From: Mytilus californianus
Taxonomy: Eukaryota; Mollusca; Bivalvia; Mytilida; Mytilidae
Assembly (NCBI RefSeq): GCF_021869535.1
Contig: NW_026262734.1
Location: 79,360,339 to 79,424,338, forward strand
Reading direction: 5' to 3'
Length of the DNA: 64,000 bases
In this document: positions 22,381 to 32,640 of the stretch, piece by piece
Position numbering within the stretch: the stretch's first letter is position 1
Layout of the letters: every line of letters begins with the position of its first letter
Notes under the pieces: generated by a model
What the model saw: the letters and a program-made list of their open reading frames with translations, nothing else
What the model was told of the DNA's origin: nothing
Database searches by the model: none
Program-made: the position numbers and the translations under genes

Positions 22381-22915
22381 GTTATAATTTTGTCCTTGTA
22401 TATTTTCAACCTTTACTGTTTATCCATATTTGTTTATATACTAATGACGTAAATCGGTACTTATAAACCTCGCCATTGTGTTATTGTGATAAGGTTAATT
22501 TTGAGTTCTTGTCTTTCATTTTTGCTTATTTATCAGTCTATATGTCATATTTTGTTTCTTTGTTGAAACAGTAATTTGTTTTTATAGTGATTAAGACATG
22601 TTAGATTATTTTACAATGTTGACTGCTGAACCCCAATTTTTGACGTTGTTACCTATTATATCTGTTTGTTGTGCTCACAATTTGTTGTCAATATAATGGA
22701 ATTCAATGTGACTGTCATACAAGTGAGAGGTTTAGCTAGCTATAAAACCAGATTTAATCCACCATTTTCTACATAAGTTAATGCCTGTACCAAGTCAGAA
22801 ATGTGTTTTCCGTTCGTTAGATGTGTTTGAGCTTTTGATTTTGCCATTTAATAAAGGACTTTCCGTTTTAAATTTCCCTTGGAGTTCGGTATTTTTTTTT
22901 TTCTATAAATGACCT
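22381..22915 (+). repeat. R3 dispersed repeat, long copy
   Basis: It runs from ACTAATGACGTAAATCGGTA, CATTGTGTTATTGTGAT and TGCTCACAATTTGTTGTCAA to GTCATACAAGTGAGAGGTTT, CCACCATTTTCTACATAAG, GTACCAAGTCAG, TTTTGATTTTGCCATTT and GGACTTTCCGTTTTAAATTT. It ends in a T-run. No coding domain is recognised. Confidence 0.7.
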
Positions 22916-22929
22916 TGTACGGTTATACA

Positions 22930-23600
22930 TAATTTGGTGGTATAAATCACATCTGTTGCATACCACATATCATTTTTAATACACATTGAGACAATAAACT
23001 GGACAATAATAAATTACATTCTTGCTACCTTGAAATTAGCAATGGAAAAAAGATGGACAGTAATTCAAAGAAAAACAGACAAATCTTTTGGTATGAAAGT
23101 ATCTTATTAATGAACATTCCGTGCTAGTTATTTTAAACAATATTGAATAAAGAAAAGGACAAAACGTTAATTAATATCCGTATATATTTAGAGTATTATC
23201 AGCTTAGCAAAGATACATCCCTTGAATATGTAAACTTCACAATACATCTTGTATGGATTTATGTTGTATGATGCAATTGAGAATAGTATAAGTTGCAAAC
23301 CATTCGGAATTGCTGGCCCTCGTTGCTCTTGAACTACGTACTTTATTTGGCCTTCTAACGTTTTTAATTCGAGCGTAACTGATTAGGATTTGAAGACGAA
23401 CGCCCATCTGCGTTTAACATTTTAAGCCTTGTATCTTTGAATTTTCGCATGTTAAATGTTGTTTTGTTTGATATTTAGGTTCCTTTTAGAAAACAATATT
23501 ATTAAATTTGCGATTCCCTCAAATATGTTACATGGTGGGTAATGTTGAATGGTGATAATCGTGTAAAATTGGAAAGGGTAACGGTGTAGGGTGTTAAGGG
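22930..23600. repeat. Duplicated block D3, copy b, carrying an M1 remnant
   Basis: Matches 12,061-12,565. It contains an extra segment at about 23,310-23,440 that is a decayed M1 copy (TACGTACTTTATTTGGCC, ATTCGAGCGTAACTGATTAG). Copy a is empty at that point. It lies about 500 bp downstream of the stop codon of protease gene B. Confidence 0.65.
23310..23440 (+). repeat. M1 insertion in D3 copy b, decayed
   Basis: The M1 order is preserved but the hammerhead core reads CTGATTAGG and the later part ACGAACGCCCATCTGCG is shortened, so no ribozyme is expected. Confidence 0.6.
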
Positions 23601-24104
23601 ACATGATATATTTACCGTTTAAAGACTGTAGCATATTCTATGAAACTACTTGAAACACTGAAGCAATAAACAAAGAAGAAATGTTCCTGATATAGAAAAA
23701 ACAGTTTTCATCAAATTCTGAACGAAGTGTATCATACTGTACAGAAGATCCAAACTCTGTACCGACGAATTTTTCATTTGTGTTATTGCTTTTTTATGGT
23801 TAATTTTATGAAAAAGATGTCATGTATTCGGTAAAACAAATACTTTTAATAAATCATGTAATGATGCAAATATCAACAATAAGAAAGAAATGTTTCACAA
23901 ATCGCACGAAAATAATCATTTTATCACCATTAATTATATGTATGTAGTTGTCAGAATTTGCTAGGGGCACCATTATTTTATTAAAAACAAAATATTGTAC
24001 TTAGTATATAACAGTGCAAACATTTTAAACTTTAAATGAAACACAAAGCATAACGTTGCGATTTTAAAGTTTTATTTTTATGAATCTTTCCGACCAGCAT
24101 TGAT

Positions 24105-24284
24105 TCATTTCTGAAAAGGGAACCCTTCTATTCCAGTTTGCTGCTTAATCCGGGAAGCGTAATGAGTAACATTTGTATAGGCAAACGGATGGTCTTCATC
24201 GTAAAACGTATACAACCACGAGAACAGACCACATAGAACACGAGTTTTGCCTGATAAACAGGTCAAAGGTCCACCACCGTCACC
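24105..24284 (-). CDS. Protease homologue B, last exon
   Basis: 180 bases including the stop, the same length as the last exon of gene C. The GGT codon replaces the catalytic Ser codon. The acceptor TTTTTTAG precedes GGTGAC. Confidence 0.85.
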   Translation of the reverse strand, partial: GDGGGPLTCLSGKTRVLCGLFSWLYTFYDEDHPFAYTNVTHYASRIKQQTGIEGFPFQK

Positions 24285-24869
24285 CTAAAAAATTTGGCAT
24301 AATATATCAAACTACACCTAATATGCTCAAGTTAAAATTGAAGAATACCTTATCCAATAATTCGACCAGCGTCTACAATACTATAAGAGTGATCCCCAGC
24401 AAATGCAGAAGTCGATATTATAATGTTGCTTTGCTCATTAAGGGTAACGACCGTATTGGTCTTCCTGATTTCTTCAAATATTAATTCAAGCGATACCTAA
24501 TTATCACCTGAAAAAAAAAAGAATTTAACTGAACCACTAGACTTGTAAAGTTATATTGAAAAGTCAAAATAATTTCACTTCTCATCACGAATTCTGTTTA
24601 ATATCAATTTATTCCTTGAAGTAGTTTTGAAATATTTAAAGATGTTATAGGAATCACGTCGACTTCGTATATGCTTAATGCTATGAATGGTGGAAAATGA
24701 ACATGATATGACACGTTAATATATGTATATGTACTTACATAACAGGCTTGTTTTTTAAGATGTTTGTCAATAGCACATATTTGAGAATTGGTCAAAGGAG
24801 TCTCCGTTAGAAGATCACACTTATCAATCGTTAATACAGATATGTCTGTATACTGAAGGGTCTCTGCGT
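24105..24869 (-). CDS. Serine protease homologue B, C-terminal two exons (GDGGGP)
   Basis: S1-family (chymotrypsin fold) sequence with the catalytic serine replaced by glycine. The last two exons are visible. The first (24,739-24,869, 43 codons plus 2 bases) carries SQICAIDKH and ends QACY. The second (24,105-24,284) starts GDGGGPLTC and ends YTNVTHYASRIKQQTGIEGF before a stop. The residue at position 189 is Gln, not the Asp of trypsins, and the SWG loop reads SWL. Splice sites are canonical (GTAAGT; TTTTTTAG). The intron is only 454 bases. Upstream exons with His57 and Asp102 were not found between 24,870 and 38,000. The gene is partial here, either because the exons are diverged or because it is a truncated duplicate. 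Role: probably a secreted inactive protease-like protein. Confidence 0.8.
24739..24869 (-). CDS. Protease homologue B, penultimate exon
   Basis: The acceptor TTCACAG stands at 24,870 and the donor GTAAGT at 24,733-24,738. The exon encodes AETLQYTDISVLTIDKCDLL and TPLTNSQICAIDKHLKKQACY. It enters in phase 1 and leaves in phase 0, as do the matching exons of genes A and C. Confidence 0.8.
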
Positions 24870-25294
24870 CTGTGAATGGTATCAGAATATCAAATTTGAA
24901 ATAATATAATAATCGTATGGCAAGCCGTTGGGAAATTTATTCTATATCTATTGCTATAACTAAATAATTATTAACATATTAATAAATGAATTTTTGATAA
25001 ATAAATAAATTTTCTGTGACAGTAGAGGGGCATTATGGGTCGATCCATCTATACGTGCCAGATTAAAGATTTAGTTTAAGTAGGCTAAATTTTTTAATAA
25101 GGGTAGTTTGGGTTCACATCAACATAAAACTTTTTAGATTGGGATTCCGTTAAATATGCAAAACTATAGCTTAACGCCTTTTACATGTATCAGGGCATTG
25201 CTTGTTCAATTTGCTACAAAAGAATTTAAATTGAAAGAATTACAATTGTTTTTACTGTTTTTCTGTTTTGTTTTTTTATTTTGTGTGTGTGTGT

Positions 25295-25326
<32 letters not shown>

Positions 25327-26039
25327 CTTTGTAACTATCATCCAAGACTGATTAAATGTTTTTTTTGAAATCCTTGATCCGTACCTCTATGATGTTAATA
25401 ATGTGTGTCTGATAGATTTGTTGAAGCCTTAGTGTTTTTTGTGAAATACTGTCGAACATTATTATGTTGAAGTCGAAGGGACCGGACAAACATATGCGAC
25501 TAATCCGTGGTTCGTCATAATTTTAGAATGCATGAAATACGGTATGAAATTTGTATAAACAAGATTTTTGAACAGTGTGCCTTTTGTGGTATGACTCTTT
25601 ATGATTGTGTATCAAATCTCCATATGTTTGGTCCCTTATAACAATTAAACACACAAGGACAGATACAAAACGTTCACAAATAAAATCAATAAACAAATAT
25701 TTACAAAGGTCAATCACTATAAAGTATGAAATCACTTGCGTCTGTTTTGTATTCAATTAGTATAAATTGATCATAATTGTCTTAATCGTTAAATTTATTG
25801 TTATTTATTTAATTTTTATTTTGACGATTCATGTAATCTCGGCTTGGGTCATTTAAATTCTTTTCGTTTTGTTTTTAGTCTTTTTTTTTTTGTAAGGGGA
25901 AATAAGTCCTACTGTTTTACAAACAAGTATGTTTACATAGCTTTTACCATCTTTTGAAAATGATTAGGTTGCATTAGAAATACATCATATTTGAATTGTT
26001 ATCATGAAGTCTGTATCTTTAGAAATTTTTCTTTCCAAC
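24870..26039. other. Non-coding stretch with a 30-base G run
   Basis: A (GT)n tract leads into thirty consecutive G at 25,295-25,324. The rest is AT-rich with no gene. The missing upstream exons of gene B were looked for here without success. Confidence 0.5.
25282..25324 (+). repeat. (GT)n followed by G30
   Basis: TGTGTGTGTGTG is followed by thirty G. It could form G-quadruplex DNA. The exact length may be unreliable because such runs are error-prone in sequencing. Confidence 0.8.
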
Positions 26040-26240
26040 TTCGAGATATTAATTCTACATCGACGGGAATTTAAAGTTAACTCGACTTAACCGAGTATTC
26101 GAATCAACCGAGTTCGACTCATCAGAAATAAATATGCATTGATCAAACGGGAATTTTACTGGGATCGAGAAATTACTTCAACTCATTCGAGTTTTCGACA
26201 CAACCGAGATCGACACAACGAGGTTCGACTGCATTTGTTC
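26040..26240 (+). repeat. AACCGAG-rich repeat
   Basis: ACTCGACTTAACCGAGTATT, CGAATCAACCGAGTTCGACT, CATTCGAGTTTTCGACACAA and CCGAGATCGACACAACGAGG form a locally repetitive block with irregular spacing of AACCGAG/CGAGTTCGAC words. It is probably part of a dispersed repeat. No open frame. Confidence 0.5.
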
Positions 26241-26924
26241 TATATTTGTTGATTTTTTCGTGTATTTCGTGTGGTTTCTGTCTTAACATTTTCTCTTCGT
26301 ATAACAGTGTTAGTTGTTATACTTCGCTTGACAAAATAAAAAAAAACTTAAAATGTTCGTCTTTCTTTAGTGTTTGCTCAATGTTGCAAGACCTTTTATT
26401 CTATTTCGCAGCACTGCATTTTAATTATTATATGAACACTCTTAACAGAAGCACATGCATGCTATTTCAGAGAAGAAATTAAGCATATCATAGAAAGACA
26501 ACACCATTGTATTTACCATGTCGGGCAATATAGCTTGAAAGATAACGCTACAATTACAATTTTAATGATCAGCATGTACAGTCTTTATTCGCATTTTATC
26601 TTTTAAAAGAAAGACAGCGATTAGTTACATTCTCAATTTTTTTTTGACTCTGCACAATGTCAGATACTGACTGAGCTTATATATTCTTTAAAGGTCTCGC
26701 AATGTTGTGATGCAATAATCTAAACTGAGCAGGGCGTTTACTACATTATAAATAGGAATTTTAGGTTTTATTGAAAGGGTTGATCAATTTAAACACGCTT
26801 CTGGCGCAAAACTATTTTCTCTATTAGCAGTGATTTCTTTGGAAGTTAGCAAACTGAGGAAGTTAAGTTCTTTTTTAAACGTTATGTCTTTTCTGGTCAG
26901 GCTATACCTTTATGTCTTTAAATG

Positions 26925-27065
26925 TTATACCAGATCCTGAACGTTTGTATTACTATTTTGACTTTTAAATACGTTTGCCTCGATCATAACTGAAGATACA
27001 TTTATTGCTTAAATGTGCGTCTTGTGCAGTAAAATTGGTACCGTAAATGATCTTTTAAACAATTA
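26925..27065 (+). repeat. M2 dispersed element, decayed
   Basis: The M2 words CATAACTGAAGATACATTTA, AAATGTGCGTCTTGTGCA and AAAATTGGTACCGTAAATGA are in order. The hammerhead stems are partly lost. Confidence 0.5.
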
Positions 27066-27439
27066 GCAGGTACGTTTTGGAATAGCATTTCATTCTCTGT
27101 ATTTTAAGACACTAAGTGCATAATAAAGAAGTTGACTTATTATTTGCAGTTGGTTATTTTTACATGTTCTGAAGAGCTTTATATACTGATCAACTAGTTT
27201 GCAGAGACACCAAAACTAATATCCTTAAAACATCAAAACCATTACCTATAAGGAAGATTGCTATCTGGAGACTTCTCATTTTGAGATTAATTCGGAATAC
27301 GTAAAGATGATCGGTACAGAATTAATGTTCTTATGTAGCTCTTCATTATATTACGAATGTATTTTTTGTCTATATTTTTCTTTATGTTAAGTATGATACA
27401 GTTTACGTGTAGTGGTAGCCATTTTAAAATATATGCTGT

Positions 27440-27840
27440 GTGGCATTTTAGTACCCAGATCATTTGAACTGGTTATCGCGGCGGTAAACAAACGTTTGAA
27501 GTAGAGCTCCCAAAAAACGGCGACATTTGATAATAATTTAATTTTGGATGTAACCCTACTTCTGATTGGCTGAAAGTTTTTTGTCTATCAGCTCATAGAC
27601 ATAATTTTGTCATTTGACTGTGACGTCATCAACGTTTTTTCATGTTTTACTCCTTAAAAATGGAATTTAGAATTAAACTATAAGGAAAGACTGTAATATT
27701 TTTCTGTCTATGAAGAAATAACCACAAAAAAGTGGTGCACACTTTTAAATAACCGGCTACGCGTGTTATTCCGTGTCGGCACCCCATTTCTCATGTTATT
27801 TCTTCATAGACAGAAAAAATACTGCAGTCATTTATTAATG
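27440..27840. repeat. Hairpin-bearing repeat with 34-base inverted arms
   Basis: GACTGTAATATTTTTCTG then TCTATGAAGAAATAAC (about 27,688-27,721) is mirrored by GTTATTTCTTCATAGACAG then AAAAAATACTGCAGTC (27,797-27,831), with a loop of about 75 bases containing ATAACCGGCTACGCGTGTTA. Upstream words CTGATTGGCTGA and TGACGTCATCAACG belong to the same dispersed repeat. It is MITE-like, but no target duplication was identified. Confidence 0.65.
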
Positions 27841-28729
27841 AAACTAGATATGTAAAATTATCATGGCATCCTATGCACCGTTCCAGGTGCGTGGTCTATT
27901 TAAAAGCTAAACTGGACGAAAATTAGTTACAAATTTAAAAGATACTGAGAATGATGAGGACAAAAGGTAACAATTAGCAAAAATATACAAAAAAACTTAG
28001 AGATCGTAAAACAAAAAGATTTTAGCAGTTGTGTAATATAAGGACGACAGAATTAAACTAGGTTAGACAAAGGTAGAAGACAAAGACTGCTTTACATTAC
28101 ACATTACATTTTCAATATAAAAACTAAAAACATTTAAAAAACAGATTTTTATAAGGAATTATTAAATATTACCGGGGTATAATGTACATATATATATACA
28201 GTGTTAGTGACATAGACTTAAACTACTTGAAAAATGAATAAATTATCATATAATTTTGTTTTTAACATTGATCACTTAATCATTAAGACAAGGGATTTCA
28301 AAGGGATATAAAAAATGTGTCATAAAAGGATTATCTTGTTAAATGCCTAAGGGCTCTGTGAGGACAAACATAAGTTGAGAAGATTTGATTGCAATAAAAA
28401 CATTTTGATATTAATTAGGTGAAATAACAACCACAGTTTGGTGTAAAAATGTTGATTGACATATTCAATCTTTCATTGAAATACATGTAAGGTGTGTATA
28501 GAATTATGAAAATTTCATCTTCATATTTTTTCCATTCATCTATATAGTTTTGTTTAATAATTATTTTTAGAAGATTTTTTAAGGGCAAACTGTCTATAAT
28601 GATTTAATACAGTAATTAACTGTGACAATAATTTTATTCAATACTTTCTTTTGTTTTTGTAAATATTCTATTTTTATTTTACTATATTCTTCGATTTTAT
28701 GTATTTTACCAATTTGTAATGAAAAGTAA
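27841..28729. other. Non-coding stretch
   Basis: AT-rich, no recognisable gene or repeat. Confidence 0.4.
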
Positions 28730-28880
28730 TGTACAGTAATGGAGGCATTACATTGATTTTTAACTAAAGTAATCATTACATTACATGTAATTGTAATGCA
28801 GAAAATTACTTTGCATTACATCAAAAAAATGTAATATTACAATGCATTACAATTACAAATTACCATTACCCCAGGCCTGG
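28730..28880. repeat. TAATG/CATTAC-rich element
   Basis: A dense run of ATTACATTACATGTAATTGT, TAATGCAGAAAATTACTTTG, CATTACA words ends in CCCCAGGCCTGGGC. The dyad symmetry and the CCAGGCCTGG end resemble non-autonomous hAT elements seen in many animals, but the class is a guess. Confidence 0.4.
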
Positions 28881-29049
28881 GCACAATGCATATAAAAAAA
28901 TCAATGAACTATCTAGAGACTAACAATTCAAACTCATAACACAGAAACAAGAATATTATAAATTATGAATTTGACTAAACCTACTTTGTATCTATTTCAA
29001 AAATGGAACAATTGTATTCACTGTAATCGTCTAATAGTATGCGCTAGTC

Positions 29050-30795
29050 TAACTACACGACACTGTTGATTTCCAAATTACAGTTATTTTGTATTCTAAC
29101 AAATTTTGTATACTATTCTTTTATCATATATTGCTACGTGTACATGTAACACAGTGACAATATTGATAGACAATTACGGAAATTAGTGTTTAAAAAGGAT
29201 CGACAAGGAGAAGGTGTGGACAAATAAACAGAGATTTTTTTTTCAAGTTTTAAAAAGATTTCATGGTTAAAAAAATAAATTTCTTTTTTGGAATGTGTGC
29301 ACTTATGCCAATTGATATAAATCATCACCATACTGTAGAAAAAATAAGAAAAAAAGATATGTTGAACGATTGTAACCTCTTACATTCAGATATTATCCTC
29401 GTTCACAACAAATATAGAAAACAAATGTTACATGTACATGTTACAGAAATAGAAATCACGTTTCAGTGACTTCACAAAACGACATGACATGGAAAAATGT
29501 CGTTAAAAATACAAACATGAAATCAATATAAAGTTACTTAAAAGAGAAGTACAGATATTTACAGTGAGAATATCATTCATCATTCGTAACATTATTACGA
29601 CGAGGTGTTATTTTAACGACATTGACTACCCATGAGGGTCTTGCACGGTCGGTTACTATTAATTACTGTTAAAGAACAATTTTTGCGATTTCGTCGAAAA
29701 CGCTCGCTGCTTCCACGTACAATTTGAAAAAAAAACATTTGAACAACTGAGGCTTATTGTTATGCATGGTATGTAATCTACTTTCCATCGCTCACACCCA
29801 GAAACAAAAACAAAATGATACGTCTATAGATCGAAATACCCTTCACAAAAAGTGTTCAAACATCAAAATGTAGCAGAAGGACAAACCTTGTATTAGTATT
29901 GACTAAAATATATAAGATACAAGGTCTCCTATTTTGTCCGAAAATGACTGTGTATCTAAGCAACACACACAGTCAATCTGAAGTGAGCAACATTTCCTTA
30001 CTCAGAGAAACTGGAAACATAAGATAAATGTGATATATTTGGACTCTTGAAATATTAAACATAACTTAAGAGAAAAAACAATTTGAACATATACGGAAAT
30101 GCTTTTAACATTCATCAAATTGTCTGAATGGGAAAATACCGTTCTGGAATAAACCATGAAAAATAAAATTTATGAAAAAATATTATGAGTTGAAATTTGC
30201 ACTTGAAATTGAGAGTCTAAATTATTCAAGCGAATATGAAGGGAAAAAAAAGATATTACAATATTTTCATATTTATTGGTTATTATTTTACTATGCATTT
30301 AAAGATTGATTATGTTTATAACATTTACATATGTTTACAATATGGCTTGTGTATGTACTTGACAAATCATTATTATTTTTAGCTGGATATGGGCAAATGT
30401 CGGCTATTTTCATCATTCGGCGTCCATCGTCAACTACACTTTTCGTAAATCGTAGTTTCGTGACGAATTGAAGCCAATATTGGTCACACTCATCGTAATG
30501 GTATTTAAAGCAAAAAGGACAATTGAGACAAATTACTTGTATATAAATAAGTCAAATACTTGTCGAAATCATGATATACCTCAGATCCTTTGTTGGTTTT
30601 ATCAGCTCTTCAACGTTTTTATTAGGGTTTGGATTGTCAAAAGGTTTGGCTTCGAGTATCACTTAAGAGACATTGATAGTTGAAATGCTCGTCTGGTGCA
30701 TTGAAATTGGCACTGTGAATACTATTGACTCCTTCTTTAAGTTAAAACCCTTTTACAGAGATTTTAATTCCCTTTTGTGGAAACTATACATGTCC
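29050..30795. repeat. Segmental duplication D2, copy a
   Basis: Collinear with 52,640-54,415. Shared words include ATCATATATTGCTACGTG, GAAATCACGTTTCAGTGACT, TCACAAAACGACATGACAT, CGTCTATAGATC and TTTTACAGAGATTTTAA. Copy b has an extra segment near 53,341-53,395. No gene is evident in either copy; the block lies upstream of gene B here and downstream of gene C in copy b. Confidence 0.8.
30656..30699 (+). ncRNA. Hammerhead motif (M2) with core change
   Basis: Stem I GTATCA/TGGTGC pairs with G-U wobble. The core reads CTTAAGA instead of CTGAAGA and stem II GACA/AGTT is weakened. The GAAA core is present. It is probably inactive, but it shows the M2 version of the same fold inside block D2. Confidence 0.5.
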
Positions 30796-30930
30796 CATGT
30801 ACACCACTGTCCCAGGTTATGGGGAGGGTTAGTGCTTTAAAATATGTTTAACCCCACCATATTCTGTATGTGTCTATCCCAAGTCAGGAGCCTGTAGTTC
30901 AGAGGTTGTCGTTAAAAATGAACAAAAATG
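30750..30930 (+). repeat. Penelope-like 3' tail fragment
   Basis: Sense-strand words ACCACTGTCCCAGGTTATGG, GGAGGGTTAG, CCCAAGTCAGGAGCCTGTAG and TTCAGAGGTTGTCGTT are the reverse complement of 35,480-35,590. It begins at the edge of D2. Confidence 0.65.
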
Positions 30931-32480
30931 CAGTGTTTTTACATTTAGTGTCCCGTAAATAAGAGTTTAGCTCTAATCATAGTAAAGTCGGTGTGTATAA
31001 AGACGTAAGACGTAGTTCTTTGAAAAAAAAATAAAATCTATATTTAGACCTAGGGAAAAAATCACGTGACCACCCGAAATTGAGAGTAAAATACTGACAG
31101 ATAAATCGTAGTAGAACAAGGGCATGCTGATGTGTAAATATATCATTGAAGACACCAATGAATAGCTTATGATCTATTAAAGTTCATTAAAAAATCACGG
31201 TAAAGTGTTGATTTAAAAAAAATATTGTATAGAAAAACAGATTAAAAGGTCCATCATTTCACATTTTGTGCCTTTTTCGCAGTTTGAGTAAAATTTTTGA
31301 CACTACTATGATTATCTGTATTCTTTGCCATATGTTAGCCCTGTTTAATTTCATTTACTCTTTCTGGGGAAACAATAAAAAATCTACCTCAGAGGCCAGT
31401 ATACCCTTAAGCTTGTTCTAATCGTTTTTATGACTGAATCGTCAGTATTTCTGTTAAATCGTCGATTTTAAAACGCTCAATTGACGTTCAATGTTCCAAA
31501 CGAGTTATTCCCCTTTGTTAACTGAGAACGCTGATTTTCTCTTTTAACTATTAAGATGAGCTGCTGTTTCTATGCCCGTATGATATATTTTCACATATTT
31601 TATACACTTTCACCTTAATTTTCTTTGTTTGTGTTTTAAGCACTATAGGATAAGCGTATCGCTATTTTCATATATGTGGTTGAAAAAAGGGGGAGAGGTC
31701 CGGAGCACAATATATTTCATCGGCAAATTTTGAAATCTTCGTTTATATATCTAGCCATGTGAGGCACTGATAGTTTATGATATTTACTGTGTATAGTTAA
31801 AGTCAGATTCTTTCATTTATATGTCAATATGAAAATAAGGAGATGTGGTCAGATTTCCAATAAGAAAACTATCCAGACAGGACATTCAAATATTGTGGAT
31901 ATAAGCAATAATAATTAAAAGTCACTGTACAGCATTCATCAATGAAGATAATAAGACATGCTAGAGGGGGATCCTTCATTTCTGTATTCTTTAATATTTG
32001 GGTAATTTTTTTCTGCTCTTTATTTTTATGCCTGTTAGTCTCTATTCTTTGAAATTCGGCACCATATTATTCTCTATCTATTTTTTGTGCCTACTTTTTA
32101 TACTAGTCTTTTAATTTTTTTGCCCATTTTTCAGTATTGGACCATTATTCTGTAGTATTCTGTAAATCCCTTTCAGTCTCTGATAAATGTATCATAAATT
32201 CTTTCCATCAGAATTGTTAAATTTGTTCTGTTGTATACCATGCTGAAATGAGGACCCTTTACATATATATGTACTATATAAGTTGTCCTTCTGAGGGTTG
32301 TTCTTTGTGAAAAAGAATTAGAAATAATGTCTAATATGAGAAGCATGTATTGCTTAAAGTTAAGAAAAAAGTGCATTCAAGTTCTGGATGAAATACATTA
32401 ATTTTGTAGTTTAATATCATTAAAAAAGAATGTCATTTGTCAAAATATTGATAAAGATTTCCACTGAAACAGAAAGTAAT
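30931..32480. other. Non-coding stretch with a diverged tail repeat
   Basis: No gene. Near 31,835-31,975 the words GGAGATGTGGTCAGATTTCC and AAAGTCACTGTACAGCATTC are a diverged antisense copy of the same retroelement tail. Confidence 0.4.
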
Positions 32481-32484
32481 ATCC

Positions 32485-32640
32485 TACCTATGTCCTCAAT
32501 GCTCTTCAACTTCGTACTTTATTTGGCCTTTTTAACTTTTTTTGATTCGAGCTTCACTGATGAGTCTTTTGTAGACATAACGCGCGTCTGGCGCAAATAT
32601 AAAATTTCAATCCTGGTATCTATAATGAGTTTATCTACAT
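32485..32640 (+). repeat. M1 element, well preserved
   Basis: TCCTCAATGCTCTTCAACTT, CGTACTTTATTTGGCC, the hammerhead, then ATTTCAATCCTGGTATCTAT and AATGAGTTTAT. It is closest to the consensus outside the ribozyme core. Confidence 0.75.
32551..32594 (+). ncRNA. Hammerhead motif (M1) with GAAA core lost
   Basis: CTGATGA, stem II and stem III CGCGCG are present. The conserved GAAA reads ATAA, and stem I has one mismatch (GCTTCA/TGGCGC). Expected to be inactive. Confidence 0.65.
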
